53,636 nt of DNA from Saprospiraceae bacterium (GTDB taxonomy: Bacteria; Bacteroidota; Bacteroidia; Chitinophagales; Saprospiraceae), in assembly GCA_020846655.1 (NCBI GenBank), contig JADLDL010000036.1, positions 1 through 53,636 of the forward strand, read 5' to 3'. A program made the translations under genes and the position numbers. Shown piece by piece: positions 30,141-38,469 of the stretch (its first letter is position 1; the number at the start of each line of letters is the position of its first letter). The notes beneath the pieces were generated by a model that ran no database searches, was not told the DNA's origin, and saw nothing but the letters and a program-made list of their open reading frames with translations.

Positions 30141-31766
30141 TTAGCCTTTCAGCAAGGCCTGGTACTTCGCGGAGTCGTTCAGCAGTTTTACGGCTTCTTC
30201 CACTTCGGGGTCATTTTTCAGGCTTTTCCGCACTTTCCCGCGCTGGAAGTAGTAGCGGCCCACAATTTCCTGCTCGATTTCATGCAGGATACGGGCTTTG
30301 TTCCGGGCCATTTCTCCTTTTTTCTCGGCTTTGATTTTATTCTCCAGGACCTGGATATCGGCATCCAGCGGGTAGTTTTCGCTGGCGGAAGTACTGCGCA
30401 GTTCTTTCAGTTTTTGTTCGGAACCGCTGATGTATTCGAAGTTTTTGTTTTTCACAAACGCTGAAAAGCCGTCCCAGTCCGAAAAATTGAAAATCTCAAT
30501 CGAGTCGATGCTCTTGTGTTGCAGGGTCCACTGCGTGGCGTAGTCAAAAATCAGGTGCTGATCGAGCAGGGCTTTGACGATGCCGGTGGCAGTGTCGACC
30601 GGCATCAGGACATCCGGCTTAACGCCGCCGCCATCCAGCACGGTACGGCCGTTGAGTGTTTTGAAGGGGGCGCGTTCGGTATCCGGAATTTCCACCGGTT
30701 CGCCGTGTTTGTAGCGGGTCGACTGGATGCAGCGCCCCGAAGGAATATAATATTTGGCCGTCGTCAATTTGATTTTGGCGTTGTACCCAACGTCTTTGGT
30801 GTTTTGCACCAGCCCTTTGCCGTAGCTGCGCTGGCCAAGCAGTACGCCGCGGTCCAAATCCTGGATGGCGCCACTCACGATTTCGCTGGCCGAGGCACTC
30901 ATTTTATTGATGAGCACAACCACCGGAATGTCCTTGTCGATGGGGTTGTTCATGGTTTTGAAACTGCGGTCCCATTCGGGTACCTTGCCTTTGGTGCTGA
31001 CCACCAGTTCGTTGCGCGGCACAAAGACATTGACCACGTTCACGGCTTCGTTGAGCAGGCCGCCGCCGTTTTCGCGCAGGTCCAGGATGACGCCCTTGAG
31101 GTTGGGGTTTTTGGCTTTGAGGCTGGAGAGGGCGTTGGCCACATTTTCGCCGGCATCCCGGGTAAAGGTGCTGAGGTAAATGTACCCGATGCCGTCGGCT
31201 ACGATGCCCTGGTGGGGCACGTTTTGGGACTCGATTTCGCCGCGTTCGAGGCTGATCCGCTGGTCCTTGTCTTGCCCGGCCCGGCGCACCAGCAAGTCGA
31301 TTTTGGTGCCGGGTACGCCGCGTAGGAATGCCATCACATCGCTTTCGGTGCGGCCCTTGGCGTTTTGGCCATCCACGCTGATGATGGCGTCGCCCACTTT
31401 CAGGCCGGCCTTGTGTGCCGGGCTGTTTTCAAAAATTTCGGTCACCACCACCCAGTCGCCCATTTTCCGGGCTTCAGCGCCTACGCCGTTGTAGCGGCCT
31501 TCGGTGAGGTAGCGATACCCTTCGATATCGGTTTCAGAAATATAATTGGTGAACGGATCGAGCCCTTCGAGCATGGCATCCATCCCTTGGCGCATCAGTT
31601 TGCCGGGGTCCAGTTCGTCTACATAGGAATGGTTGATCTCTTTGTAGGCATTGGTGAAAATTTCGAGATTTTTGATGATCTCGAAGTACTTGTTGTCTTC
31701 AAAACCTTTGAAGGCAAACAGGCCGGAAGCGGCCAGGCAGATGAGCAGGACAATTTTTTTGTGCAT
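30141..31766 (-). CDS. S41-family C-terminal processing protease (Prc/CtpA-like)
   Basis: An exported serine protease that cleaves near the C-termini of envelope proteins. The 541-residue protein starts with a signal/anchor helix (KKIVLLICLAASGLFAFKG), then an N-terminal helical region with the family signature LMRQGMDAMLEGLDPFTNYI, a PDZ domain (about 90-170, GDWVVVTEIFENSPAHKAGL), the S41 core with the substrate-site segment DLRENGGGLL, the Ser-Lys dyad in SASASEIVSG and RSYGKGLVQ, and a long C-terminal helical tail rich in Lys/Glu. The open frame extends to 32111, overlapping the hydrolase gene, but the signal sequence fixes the start at the ATG at 31766. Cellular substrates are unknown; housekeeping envelope role expected. 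Confidence 0.93.
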   Translation of the reverse strand: MHKKIVLLICLAASGLFAFKGFEDNKYFEIIKNLEIFTNAYKEINHSYVDELDPGKLMRQGMDAMLEGLDPFTNYISETDIEGYRYLTEGRYNGVGAEARKMGDWVVVTEIFENSPAHKAGLKVGDAIISVDGQNAKGRTESDVMAFLRGVPGTKIDLLVRRAGQDKDQRISLERGEIESQNVPHQGIVADGIGYIYLSTFTRDAGENVANALSSLKAKNPNLKGVILDLRENGGGLLNEAVNVVNVFVPRNELVVSTKGKVPEWDRSFKTMNNPIDKDIPVVVLINKMSASASEIVSGAIQDLDRGVLLGQRSYGKGLVQNTKDVGYNAKIKLTTAKYYIPSGRCIQSTRYKHGEPVEIPDTERAPFKTLNGRTVLDGGGVKPDVLMPVDTATGIVKALLDQHLIFDYATQWTLQHKSIDSIEIFNFSDWDGFSAFVKNKNFEYISGSEQKLKELRSTSASENYPLDADIQVLENKIKAEKKGEMARNKARILHEIEQEIVGRYYFQRGKVRKSLKNDPEVEEAVKLLNDSAKYQALLKG

Positions 31767-31911
31767 AATTTGTACAGGTTGGTGGTTGTTGGCGGACACT
31801 TGGGGTATGTTGTTTGGTGTTGGAAAATTAGGCAAAACCGCCGTTGGGCGGGGTTTTTTCCGACAAAAGTGCCTTTTTTGAATCATCAACTGCCGGCCTT
31901 TCTGCAAATAG

Positions 31912-32667
31912 TCAGGTGATAAACTGGCGAAATACCCGCAGGAGTTCGGCTGGTTGGTCGGCATGTACCCAATGGCCGGCGCCTTCGATAGTGACCAGTT
32001 CGGCTTGTGGAAACAGGGATTTGATGAACGCAAAATCGGCGTCTTTGATATAGTCCGAACGGCTGCCGCGCACAAAAAGTGCAGGTTTGTCAAAGGGCGT
32101 TCCTCCGCCAACTGCGGCCAGAATCTGCGGATATTCCTTCCAGAGCACGGGCAGGTTCATTTTCCAGGCAAAAGACCCGTCGGCATGGCGGGTGATATTT
32201 TTGAGTAAAAACTGGCGCACGCCGACTTCGGGAATGCGGGCCGACAACAAGCCTTCGGCCTCTTGTCGGGTTTGCAAACGCCTGAGGTCGAGGCCCAGCA
32301 GGGCTTCGAAAATATCACTGTGCTTGTCCTCGGCTTGTCCGGGGGCGATGTCCACGACAATGAGCTGGCTCACCATATCGGGGTGCTCCAGGGCAAACTG
32401 CATCGCCACCTTGCCCCCCATGGAATGGCCGATCAGCACCGTCGAAAACACCCAGTGCTCTTCGAGAAAAAGGCGGAGGTCTTCGGCCATTTCGGGGTAA
32501 GAATGGGTGGGCAAATGCGGCGAACGCCCGTGGTTGCGGAGGTCGGGGGTGATGACCAGGTGTTGTTCGGCCAAGCCTTTGGCCAGGGTTTGCCAGTTGT
32601 CCGAAAACCCAAACAACCCGTGCAGGATAACCACCGGGTCGCCTTGCCCGAATTCGCGGTAGTACAT
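31912..32667 (-). CDS. Alpha/beta-fold hydrolase (YbfF/ABHD11-like)
   Basis: A 251-residue cytoplasmic esterase-like enzyme. The oxyanion-hole motif LHGLFG (15-20), the nucleophile elbow GHSMGG with Ser82, and the catalytic His in GAGHWVHADQP near 234 are all visible; the DLRNHGRSPH segment is typical of the YbfF/ABHD11 branch. The acid is probably the Asp in SDYIKDADF. Substrate is not predictable; acyl esters are likely. It is on the same strand as, and 145 bp upstream of, the S41 protease gene, and probably transcribed with it or from its own promoter in the divergent gap to the TPR lipoprotein. It has no signal peptide. Confidence 0.88.
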   Translation of the reverse strand: MYYREFGQGDPVVILHGLFGFSDNWQTLAKGLAEQHLVITPDLRNHGRSPHLPTHSYPEMAEDLRLFLEEHWVFSTVLIGHSMGGKVAMQFALEHPDMVSQLIVVDIAPGQAEDKHSDIFEALLGLDLRRLQTRQEAEGLLSARIPEVGVRQFLLKNITRHADGSFAWKMNLPVLWKEYPQILAAVGGGTPFDKPALFVRGSRSDYIKDADFAFIKSLFPQAELVTIEGAGHWVHADQPAELLRVFRQFIT

Positions 32668-32861
32668 GGTGTGAAAGCACTTCGTTGTGCCGGTAACATA
32701 ACGGAGGCGCTGGTTGAATGTTTATGGAAAAGAGCCGGCTTACTCATTGCGGAAAATTCGGCGCGCCCTTAGGTTGTTGGAAATCAGCAGTTTGTTTCCG
32801 AAAGGCTCGCCGAATTGATGCAGCCGCGAAATTAAGCCCTGCCTGGCATTTCAAAGGATGC

Positions 32862-32869
32862 TAATTTTG
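32862..32869 (+). promoter_or_regulatory. Consensus -7 element TAATTTTG of the TPR lipoprotein gene
   Basis: A perfect TAnnTTTG 39 bp before the ATG at 32909, in the 241-bp divergent gap between the hydrolase and TPR genes. No matching -33 TTG is seen at the usual spacing. Otherwise the gap (32668-32908) shows nothing recognisable. Confidence 0.5.
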
Positions 32870-32908
32870 CCGATCCTTTTGTTTTGACCAGACTACGCTT
32901 TTCTGCAC

Positions 32909-33931
32909 ATGATACGATCCGCTCTGTTTGCCCTCCTGGCCACCCTGTTGCTCGCCACCGCCGCCTGTACCAGCGACCCGAAACCAGCCCCTGTTGCCAG
33001 TGCAGGCCAACAAGATCCCGAGCTGGTACGCCTGAACCAATTGCTTGAAAAGGACCCGCAAAACGACTCCTTGCTTTTCAAACGAGCTCAACTCTTCCAC
33101 AACGCGCAGGGCTTTGACGAAGCACTGGTAGACCTGGCCAATGCCATCAACCGCGACTCGTTGCACCATCCCGAGTATTACCATTTGCTGGCCGACGTGC
33201 TGATCGACTATGCCCGGCCCAACGACTCCAAACGCGCTATCGAAGTGCTGCAATCTGCCGCCCGGATCTTCCCCAACCGGATACCTACCTTGCTCAAACT
33301 GAGTGAATTTCAACTCATTGTGCTGCACCACACCGACGCCTTGTCCACCCTCGACAAGGTGCTGCGCATCGATCCTCAAAACGCCGAAGGCTATTTCATG
33401 GCCGGCCGGGTAGCCCTCGATATGGGCGACACCACCCGAGCGATTAGCGTGTTGCAGAAATCTGTGCAACTAGACGCCGACAACAACGATGCCTGGCGTT
33501 TCCTGGGCCGCATTTTTGCCCAAAAAAACAACCCGGTAGCCGTCCAGTATTTTGACAACGCCCTGCGCATCGATTCCACCGACCTGGCTACCCGGGAGTT
33601 CAAAGCAGCCTTTTACAAACGCCGGGGCGAGTTTGACAAAGCCTTCGCTACCTACCGCGACATCATCATCCGAAACCCGGATTATTCCAATGCCTACTTT
33701 GACATCGGAACGATTTACCTCGAACTGGATTCCCTGCAAAAAGCCTACGACAACTACAGCTTGGCCATCACAACCGACCCGCTTTTTATAAAAGCCTACT
33801 ATTTCCGGGGCCAAAGCTCTGAATTGATGGGCAATATGGAGGCTGCACTGGCCGACTATACCCAAGCCAACAAAATGTCGCCCAACTACGAAGAACCCAA
33901 AGCCGCACTGGAACGACTGAAAAAGAAATGA
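32909..33931 (+). CDS. Tetratricopeptide-repeat lipoprotein
   Basis: A 340-residue envelope lipoprotein with lipobox LLATAAC (Cys20) followed by about eight TPR units from residue 40 to the C-terminus; repeated patterns include RAQLFHNAQGFDEALVDLANAI, GRVALDMGDTTRAISVLQKS and GTIYLELDSLQKAYDNYSLAI. TPR domains are protein-protein scaffolds; in Bacteroidota such lipoproteins often support gliding, secretion or cell-wall complexes, but nothing in the neighbourhood points to one of these. The next gene, a phosphatase, follows after a short stretch that contains tandem 18-bp repeats. Confidence 0.88.
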   Translation: MIRSALFALLATLLLATAACTSDPKPAPVASAGQQDPELVRLNQLLEKDPQNDSLLFKRAQLFHNAQGFDEALVDLANAINRDSLHHPEYYHLLADVLIDYARPNDSKRAIEVLQSAARIFPNRIPTLLKLSEFQLIVLHHTDALSTLDKVLRIDPQNAEGYFMAGRVALDMGDTTRAISVLQKSVQLDADNNDAWRFLGRIFAQKNNPVAVQYFDNALRIDSTDLATREFKAAFYKRRGEFDKAFATYRDIIIRNPDYSNAYFDIGTIYLELDSLQKAYDNYSLAITTDPLFIKAYYFRGQSSELMGNMEAALADYTQANKMSPNYEEPKAALERLKKK

Positions 33932-33942
33932 TGGATGAGGTT

Positions 33943-34014
33943 AATGTGGCCAATTGGAGGAATGTGGCCAATTGGAGGAATGTGGTCGATTTTATGAATG
34001 TGAGCAGTTCGGGA
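33943..34014. repeat. Tandem 18-bp repeats between the TPR and phosphatase genes
   Basis: Four units start at 33943, 33961, 33979 and 33997. Units 1 and 2 are identical (AATGTGGCCAATTGGAGG); units 3 and 4 keep the AATGTG start and diverge (AATGTGGTCGATTTTATG, AATGTGAGCAGTTCGGGA). The unit contains the palindrome CCAATTGG. The array fills nearly all of the 102-bp intergenic gap just before the phosphatase start at 34034. Confidence 0.8.
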
Positions 34015-34033
34015 AGTAGGAGAAGGTAATTTT

Positions 34034-34729
34034 ATGCAGCATACGTATGCTATCGGTGATATTCACGGCTGCCAACGCACGTTTTCAGCCCTGCTCGAAT
34101 ACCTGCAACTGCGGGAAGGCGACCGCTTGGTGTTGCTCGGCGATTACATTGACCGCGGCCCGGACTCGAGGGCAGTGATCGACACCATTTTTCAACGACA
34201 AGCCGAAGGCTGTGAGGTAATTTGCCTGCGCGGCAACCACGAACAAATGCTCTTGGATGCCATCGAGCACCCGACGGAGTCCTTGGAATTCTGGCTGCGC
34301 AACGGCGGCCGGCAAACACTGGCTAGTTTTGGAGCTGACCGCCTCCGGGATATACCGGAACGCTACATCGAGTTTTTCCGCAACACCTTGTTTTACTATG
34401 AAACAGAGGGGTATATCTGCTTGCACGGCGGCCCGAATTTTGCGCACCCTGATCCACTGGAACAACCCGCCGACCTGCTTTGGATGCGCCGCTGGTACGC
34501 CGATATCCGCTACGCCTGGCTGGACGACCGGATCATTTTGCATGGCCACACCCCCGTTGGCATGGACATCATCCGGCAGCAATACGCCGCTTTGGCACAA
34601 CAACAATACCTCAACCTCGACAACGGCTGCGTCTACGCGACCTTGGGCGGAAAAGGCGAAGATCTCGGCTGCCTGATGGCTTTTTGCCTGGAAACGAAAG
34701 CCTTGCGCTACCAGTCCAATGTGGAATGA
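34034..34729 (+). CDS. PPP-type serine/threonine phosphatase (bacterial calcineurin-like)
   Basis: A 231-residue metallophosphatase. All three PPP signature motifs are intact: GDIHG (8-12), GDYIDRG (36-42) and RGNHE (66-70), plus later histidines in CLHGG and LHGHTPVG that complete the two-metal site. Length and motif spacing match bacterial PrpA/PrpB and diadenosine-tetraphosphatase-like enzymes, so protein-phosphate or dinucleotide substrates are both possible. It has no signal peptide. It precedes mnmG, which has its own -7 element. The tandem repeat array directly upstream may affect its expression. Confidence 0.92.
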   Translation: MQHTYAIGDIHGCQRTFSALLEYLQLREGDRLVLLGDYIDRGPDSRAVIDTIFQRQAEGCEVICLRGNHEQMLLDAIEHPTESLEFWLRNGGRQTLASFGADRLRDIPERYIEFFRNTLFYYETEGYICLHGGPNFAHPDPLEQPADLLWMRRWYADIRYAWLDDRIILHGHTPVGMDIIRQQYAALAQQQYLNLDNGCVYATLGGKGEDLGCLMAFCLETKALRYQSNVE

Positions 34730-34735
34730 GCGCTG

Positions 34736-34743
34736 TATCTTTG
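34736..34743 (+). promoter_or_regulatory. Consensus -7 element TATCTTTG of mnmG
   Basis: A perfect TAnnTTTG, 55 bp before the ATG at 34799 and 6 bp after the phosphatase stop. No convincing -33 box at 19-21 bp upstream. Confidence 0.55.
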
Positions 34744-34798
34744 CAAACTTTTCCTTAAAAAAGCGGTTTTATCCAGCTACCAGCAGCTTGTCCCAACC

Positions 34799-36664
34799 AT
34801 GTTTCCAACATACGATGTCATAGTAGTAGGCGCCGGCCATGCCGGTTGCGAAGCGGCCGTAGCGGCAGCCAACCTGGGCTGCAAAGTGCTGCTCGCTACC
34901 ATGAATATGCAAACGATCGCCCAAATGAGTTGCAACCCCGCTATGGGGGGGGTGGCCAAAGGCCAGATCGTGCGCGAAGTGGATGCCCTGTGCGGCTACT
35001 CCGGGATCGTGACCGACCACACAATGGTGCAATTCCGGATGCTGAACAAATCCAAAGGGCCGGCCATGTGGAGCCCCCGGGCACAAAGCGACCGGATGCA
35101 GTTTGCCCTCAAATGGCGATATATGCTGGAAGCCCACCCCAACATCGACTTCTGGCAGGAAATGGTGAATGGCTTGCTCGTCAAAGACGGCCGGGTGCAG
35201 GGCGTACGCACCGGCATGGGCCTCGAAATCCCGGCACATGCCGTCGTGCTCACCAACGGCACGTTCCTGAACGGCATCATCCACATCGGTGAAAAACAGT
35301 TCGGCGGCGGCCGTGCCGGCGAAAGCGCCGCCCGGGGCATCACCGAACAACTCGTCGAACTGGGCTTTGAAGCCGGCCGTATGAAAACCGGTACCCCGCC
35401 CCGGGTAGATGGCCGCAGCCTCGATTTTTCCAAAATGGAAATCCAACCCGGCGATGACCCGGTGGCCAAGTTTTCCTACACCGATACTCCGGTGCTTCGC
35501 GAGCAAATGCCCTGCCACATCACCTATACCAACCAAAAGGTACACGATATCCTGCGCACGGGGTTCGGGCAATCGCCCATGTTCAACGGCCGGATACAGG
35601 GCCTGGGGCCGCGCTATTGCCCCAGCATCGAAGACAAAATCGACCGCTTCAGCGACAAAGACGCACACCAGCTCTTCATCGAACCCGAAGGCCGCGATAC
35701 CTGCGAAATTTACATCAACGGCTTCTCGTCCTCGCTCCCTGAAGACGTGCAGTTCAAAGCCCTGCGCGCCATACAGGGTCTGGAAAACGTGAAAATGTTC
35801 CGGCCGGGCTACGCCATCGAATACGACTATTTTCCGCCCACCCAACTGCAACTGACCCTGGAAACCAACCTGGTCAAAAATCTGTTTTTCGCCGGTCAGA
35901 TCAACGGCACCACCGGCTACGAAGAAGCCGCCTGCCAGGGCCTCATGGCCGGCCTCAACGCCGGCCTGGCCGTGAAAGAGCAGGCGCCGCTCGTGCTCAA
36001 ACGCTCGGAAGCCTACATCGGCGTGCTGATCGACGACCTGGTGAACAAAGGCACGCAGGAACCCTACCGGATGTTTACCAGCCGGGCCGAATACCGCATC
36101 TTGCTCCGCCAGGACAACGCCGACCTGCGCCTGACGCCCATCGCCCAGCGACTGGGCCTGCACGGCGCCGACACGCGCATGGACCGCGTGCGCAACAAAC
36201 AACAGACGGCTTCCGAAATCGAAACCTTTTTCCGCAATGCCTCCGTGAGCCCCGACGAGGTGAACGGCTACCTGGCTTCGGTGGAATCGGCCCCGGTGGT
36301 GCAAAAAGTAAAATTGTACAACATCCTCCTGCGCCCGCAGGTCAACATCGACAGCCTGGCACAAGCCCTGCCCGAACTCGCCCGCTTCCTCGCGCCTTTC
36401 GAAACGGAATTTGTGGAACTGGCGGAAATCAACATCAAATACGAGGGCTACATCCGCAAGGAGGAAGAAATGGTGCAAAAAATGAACCGGCTCGAAAACC
36501 TGCACCTCCACGAAGACTTCGACTACCGCGCTCTCTCCGCCCTGAGCGCCGAAGCCCGCGACAAACTCGCCCGCCACAAGCCCCGCACGATCGGGCAGGC
36601 CAGCCGGATTTCAGGCGTGAGCCCGGCCGATGTGAGCGTGTTGCTGATTCATTTGGGGCGGTAA
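34799..36664 (+). CDS. mnmG: tRNA uridine-5-carboxymethylaminomethyl modification enzyme MnmG (GidA)
   Basis: With MnmE it installs the 5-carboxymethylaminomethyl group on the wobble uridine (U34) of certain tRNAs, using FAD, NADH and methylene-THF. The 621-residue protein shows the FAD Rossmann motif VVGAGHAGCEAA (from residue 9), the family segments SCNPAMGGVAKGQIVREVDALCG and RMLNKSKGPAMWSPRAQSDR, the catalytic-site motif GTFLNGIIHIG, GRMKTGTPPR, the second dinucleotide region GQINGTTGYEEAACQGLMAG, FTSRAEYRILLRQDNADLRL, and the C-terminal helical MnmE/tRNA-binding domain ending SGVSPADVSVLLIHLGR. Length is standard. It is a housekeeping gene; no mnmE is visible nearby. Confidence 0.98.
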   Translation: MFPTYDVIVVGAGHAGCEAAVAAANLGCKVLLATMNMQTIAQMSCNPAMGGVAKGQIVREVDALCGYSGIVTDHTMVQFRMLNKSKGPAMWSPRAQSDRMQFALKWRYMLEAHPNIDFWQEMVNGLLVKDGRVQGVRTGMGLEIPAHAVVLTNGTFLNGIIHIGEKQFGGGRAGESAARGITEQLVELGFEAGRMKTGTPPRVDGRSLDFSKMEIQPGDDPVAKFSYTDTPVLREQMPCHITYTNQKVHDILRTGFGQSPMFNGRIQGLGPRYCPSIEDKIDRFSDKDAHQLFIEPEGRDTCEIYINGFSSSLPEDVQFKALRAIQGLENVKMFRPGYAIEYDYFPPTQLQLTLETNLVKNLFFAGQINGTTGYEEAACQGLMAGLNAGLAVKEQAPLVLKRSEAYIGVLIDDLVNKGTQEPYRMFTSRAEYRILLRQDNADLRLTPIAQRLGLHGADTRMDRVRNKQQTASEIETFFRNASVSPDEVNGYLASVESAPVVQKVKLYNILLRPQVNIDSLAQALPELARFLAPFETEFVELAEINIKYEGYIRKEEEMVQKMNRLENLHLHEDFDYRALSALSAEARDKLARHKPRTIGQASRISGVSPADVSVLLIHLGR

Positions 36665-36670
36665 ATACCC

Positions 36671-38455
36671 TTAAAACCGCACCCGCACCGCTGCCGTCCA
36701 GCCCCACCAAGCCGACAACCAACCATCCTCGTTCTCCTCCGGGCCGAGCAAGTCCCGGCCCACCACCCGGTTGCGCAAGCGGCCGGTGTCGCCCAACACC
36801 GGGTCGGCCACAAACAGGTTGGCGCTGGGGCCGCCCGCAATCGAGATATGCCGGCCCAGGTTTAGTTCGAGGGCCATGGCCAATTGGCCCCATTCCTGCA
36901 CTTCCGGCTGGAAATTTCCTTCGTTCAGGTGGCGGATAAGCAGGTCAACACTCAGCCCTGCCCAGGGTGTAAGCCGCGACCGGCTGCCAATACCGGCGCC
37001 GAAGGCCCAGAGCCGGCTGGTATCCGGGCTTTGAGGGTCGAGGCCGCCCGTAAGAATGGTGTACAAACCGGGTACCCCCGATTTAAAAGCTGCATTGGCC
37101 AACAGCACATCGTTGGCGCTGGCCTCCAGCGCTACGTAGCCGCCCCGCTTCGAGAGGTTGATCAGGCCGATTTGCACCCCGTCGATGTCCTGGGCAACGT
37201 TGATCAAGCCCACTTGTATGCCTTTGATATACCGGGCGCGGTTGAAGACGGCAGCCACCTGGCCCCCGTGCACCGTATCGGCTGTATTGATGACGCTGGC
37301 GATCTGGGCGCCCTGCACCTCGTGGGCGTAATTGGCGCCGCCCGATACCTGCAGGGTGATTTTGCCCCGGCCGGAAAAATTGAATACACCTGCCGATTGT
37401 ACCGAACCCGGATGCGTATAACTGGCTATGTTGGTGACGCCCGCCAGCTGTGCGCCGGCCAAACTGTCGCCCGCAAAATTGTACACGCCGGCCAGTTGTA
37501 CCCCACGGACATTGCCGATCAGGTTGTTGAATACCCCGGCGGCTTGCACACCGCTCAAGCGGCCTCCCACCACATTAAACGCGCCGCCCGCCTGAAACCC
37601 GCTGACATCTGCGCGCGTAATGTTGCCAATACCCGCCAGTTCGAGGATGCGGTTGCCCCGCGAATAGCCGGCCAGCAGGTTGGCCGACCAGTCGTTGATC
37701 ACCGAGCCACTGAGCCGGTGGTTGGTGCCTAACACCGGCAGAAAGGATACTTGCAGGTAGCGATGTAGCGAATCGCGGACATTACGCGCATTGAATTTTT
37801 GAGATGACCCTACAAAAAACTGCTCCAGCCGCATCGATACCCGACCCACTTCTTCGCGCAGCGAAGATTTGGAATAGTGCGGAAGGGTATCGGTGACCAG
37901 GTCCAATTTGAGCAGGCGCGGCGTTTGCGAACTGACCTGCAGCAGGGTGTCGCGGTAACTCAGTTTGGATACCACAATTTCCGAGCGGGCGCTCACCGGC
38001 AGCTCATAGTAGCCGTTCTGGTCGGTGGTGGTAGAGCGCAGCGTTTTCCGGTCATAGACGGTTACGTTGGCCATGCGCTGGCCGGTTCGTTGGTCCGAAA
38101 TATACCCGCTGAGGCGCTGCTGCGGTTTTTTCTGTTTTTTCAGAATGAGGTATTCGCCGCTTTGTTTGAACGTGTAGCCGCTGCCGAGGATGTACAGGAG
38201 GGTTTCCCGCACGGTCCAGCCCAGGGCGACCAGGGTAACTGTTCGTCCTTTTTCCAGGATATTGGCATTGTACGACCATTCGAAACCACCTTGCCGGGCA
38301 ATTTCCGCCAGGGCCTCTTTCAGCGGTGTTTGTTGAAACTGCACCTGAATCGTTCGTTCGAGCACATCTGTAGCGTGCAGGTTGCCAGCGGAGAGGAGGA
38401 GCCACACCGACAGGTAGAAACCTGAGCGGTATTGGTACTTGTTTTCGGCGCGCAT
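36671..38455 (-). CDS. STN-domain protein with G-x-Q-x-A-G-V-x-N surface repeats
   Basis: A 594-residue exported protein, third gene of the sigma/FecR operon. After a signal peptide (FYLSVWLLLSAGNLHA) comes an STN (secretin/TonB N-terminus) domain (about 30-105, IQVQFQQTPLKEALAEIARQ), a carboxypeptidase-regulatory-like domain (about 115-195, LSGYISDQRTGQRMANVTVY), and from about 283 to 440 nine or ten repeats of roughly 17-20 residues with cores such as GVQAAGVFN, GVQLAGVYN, GAQLAGVTN and GIQVGLIN, then a barrel-like end closing with WTAAVRVRF. The repeats resemble those of LA_2272-type surface-repeat proteins. There is no TonB plug or SusC-type barrel. The ATG at 38455 is used; the open frame upstream overlaps FecR. 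Because STN domains contact FecR-type anti-sigma factors, this may be the outer-membrane signal protein of the operon. Confidence 0.78.
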   Translation of the reverse strand: MRAENKYQYRSGFYLSVWLLLSAGNLHATDVLERTIQVQFQQTPLKEALAEIARQGGFEWSYNANILEKGRTVTLVALGWTVRETLLYILGSGYTFKQSGEYLILKKQKKPQQRLSGYISDQRTGQRMANVTVYDRKTLRSTTTDQNGYYELPVSARSEIVVSKLSYRDTLLQVSSQTPRLLKLDLVTDTLPHYSKSSLREEVGRVSMRLEQFFVGSSQKFNARNVRDSLHRYLQVSFLPVLGTNHRLSGSVINDWSANLLAGYSRGNRILELAGIGNITRADVSGFQAGGAFNVVGGRLSGVQAAGVFNNLIGNVRGVQLAGVYNFAGDSLAGAQLAGVTNIASYTHPGSVQSAGVFNFSGRGKITLQVSGGANYAHEVQGAQIASVINTADTVHGGQVAAVFNRARYIKGIQVGLINVAQDIDGVQIGLINLSKRGGYVALEASANDVLLANAAFKSGVPGLYTILTGGLDPQSPDTSRLWAFGAGIGSRSRLTPWAGLSVDLLIRHLNEGNFQPEVQEWGQLAMALELNLGRHISIAGGPSANLFVADPVLGDTGRLRNRVVGRDLLGPEENEDGWLSAWWGWTAAVRVRF

Positions 38456-38469
38456 ACCAAGGTGTTTTT

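Noticed and set aside
34769-36577. 602-codon minus-strand open frame opposite mnmG
   Set aside because: mnmG is highly conserved on the plus strand; the minus frame has no domain or promoter.
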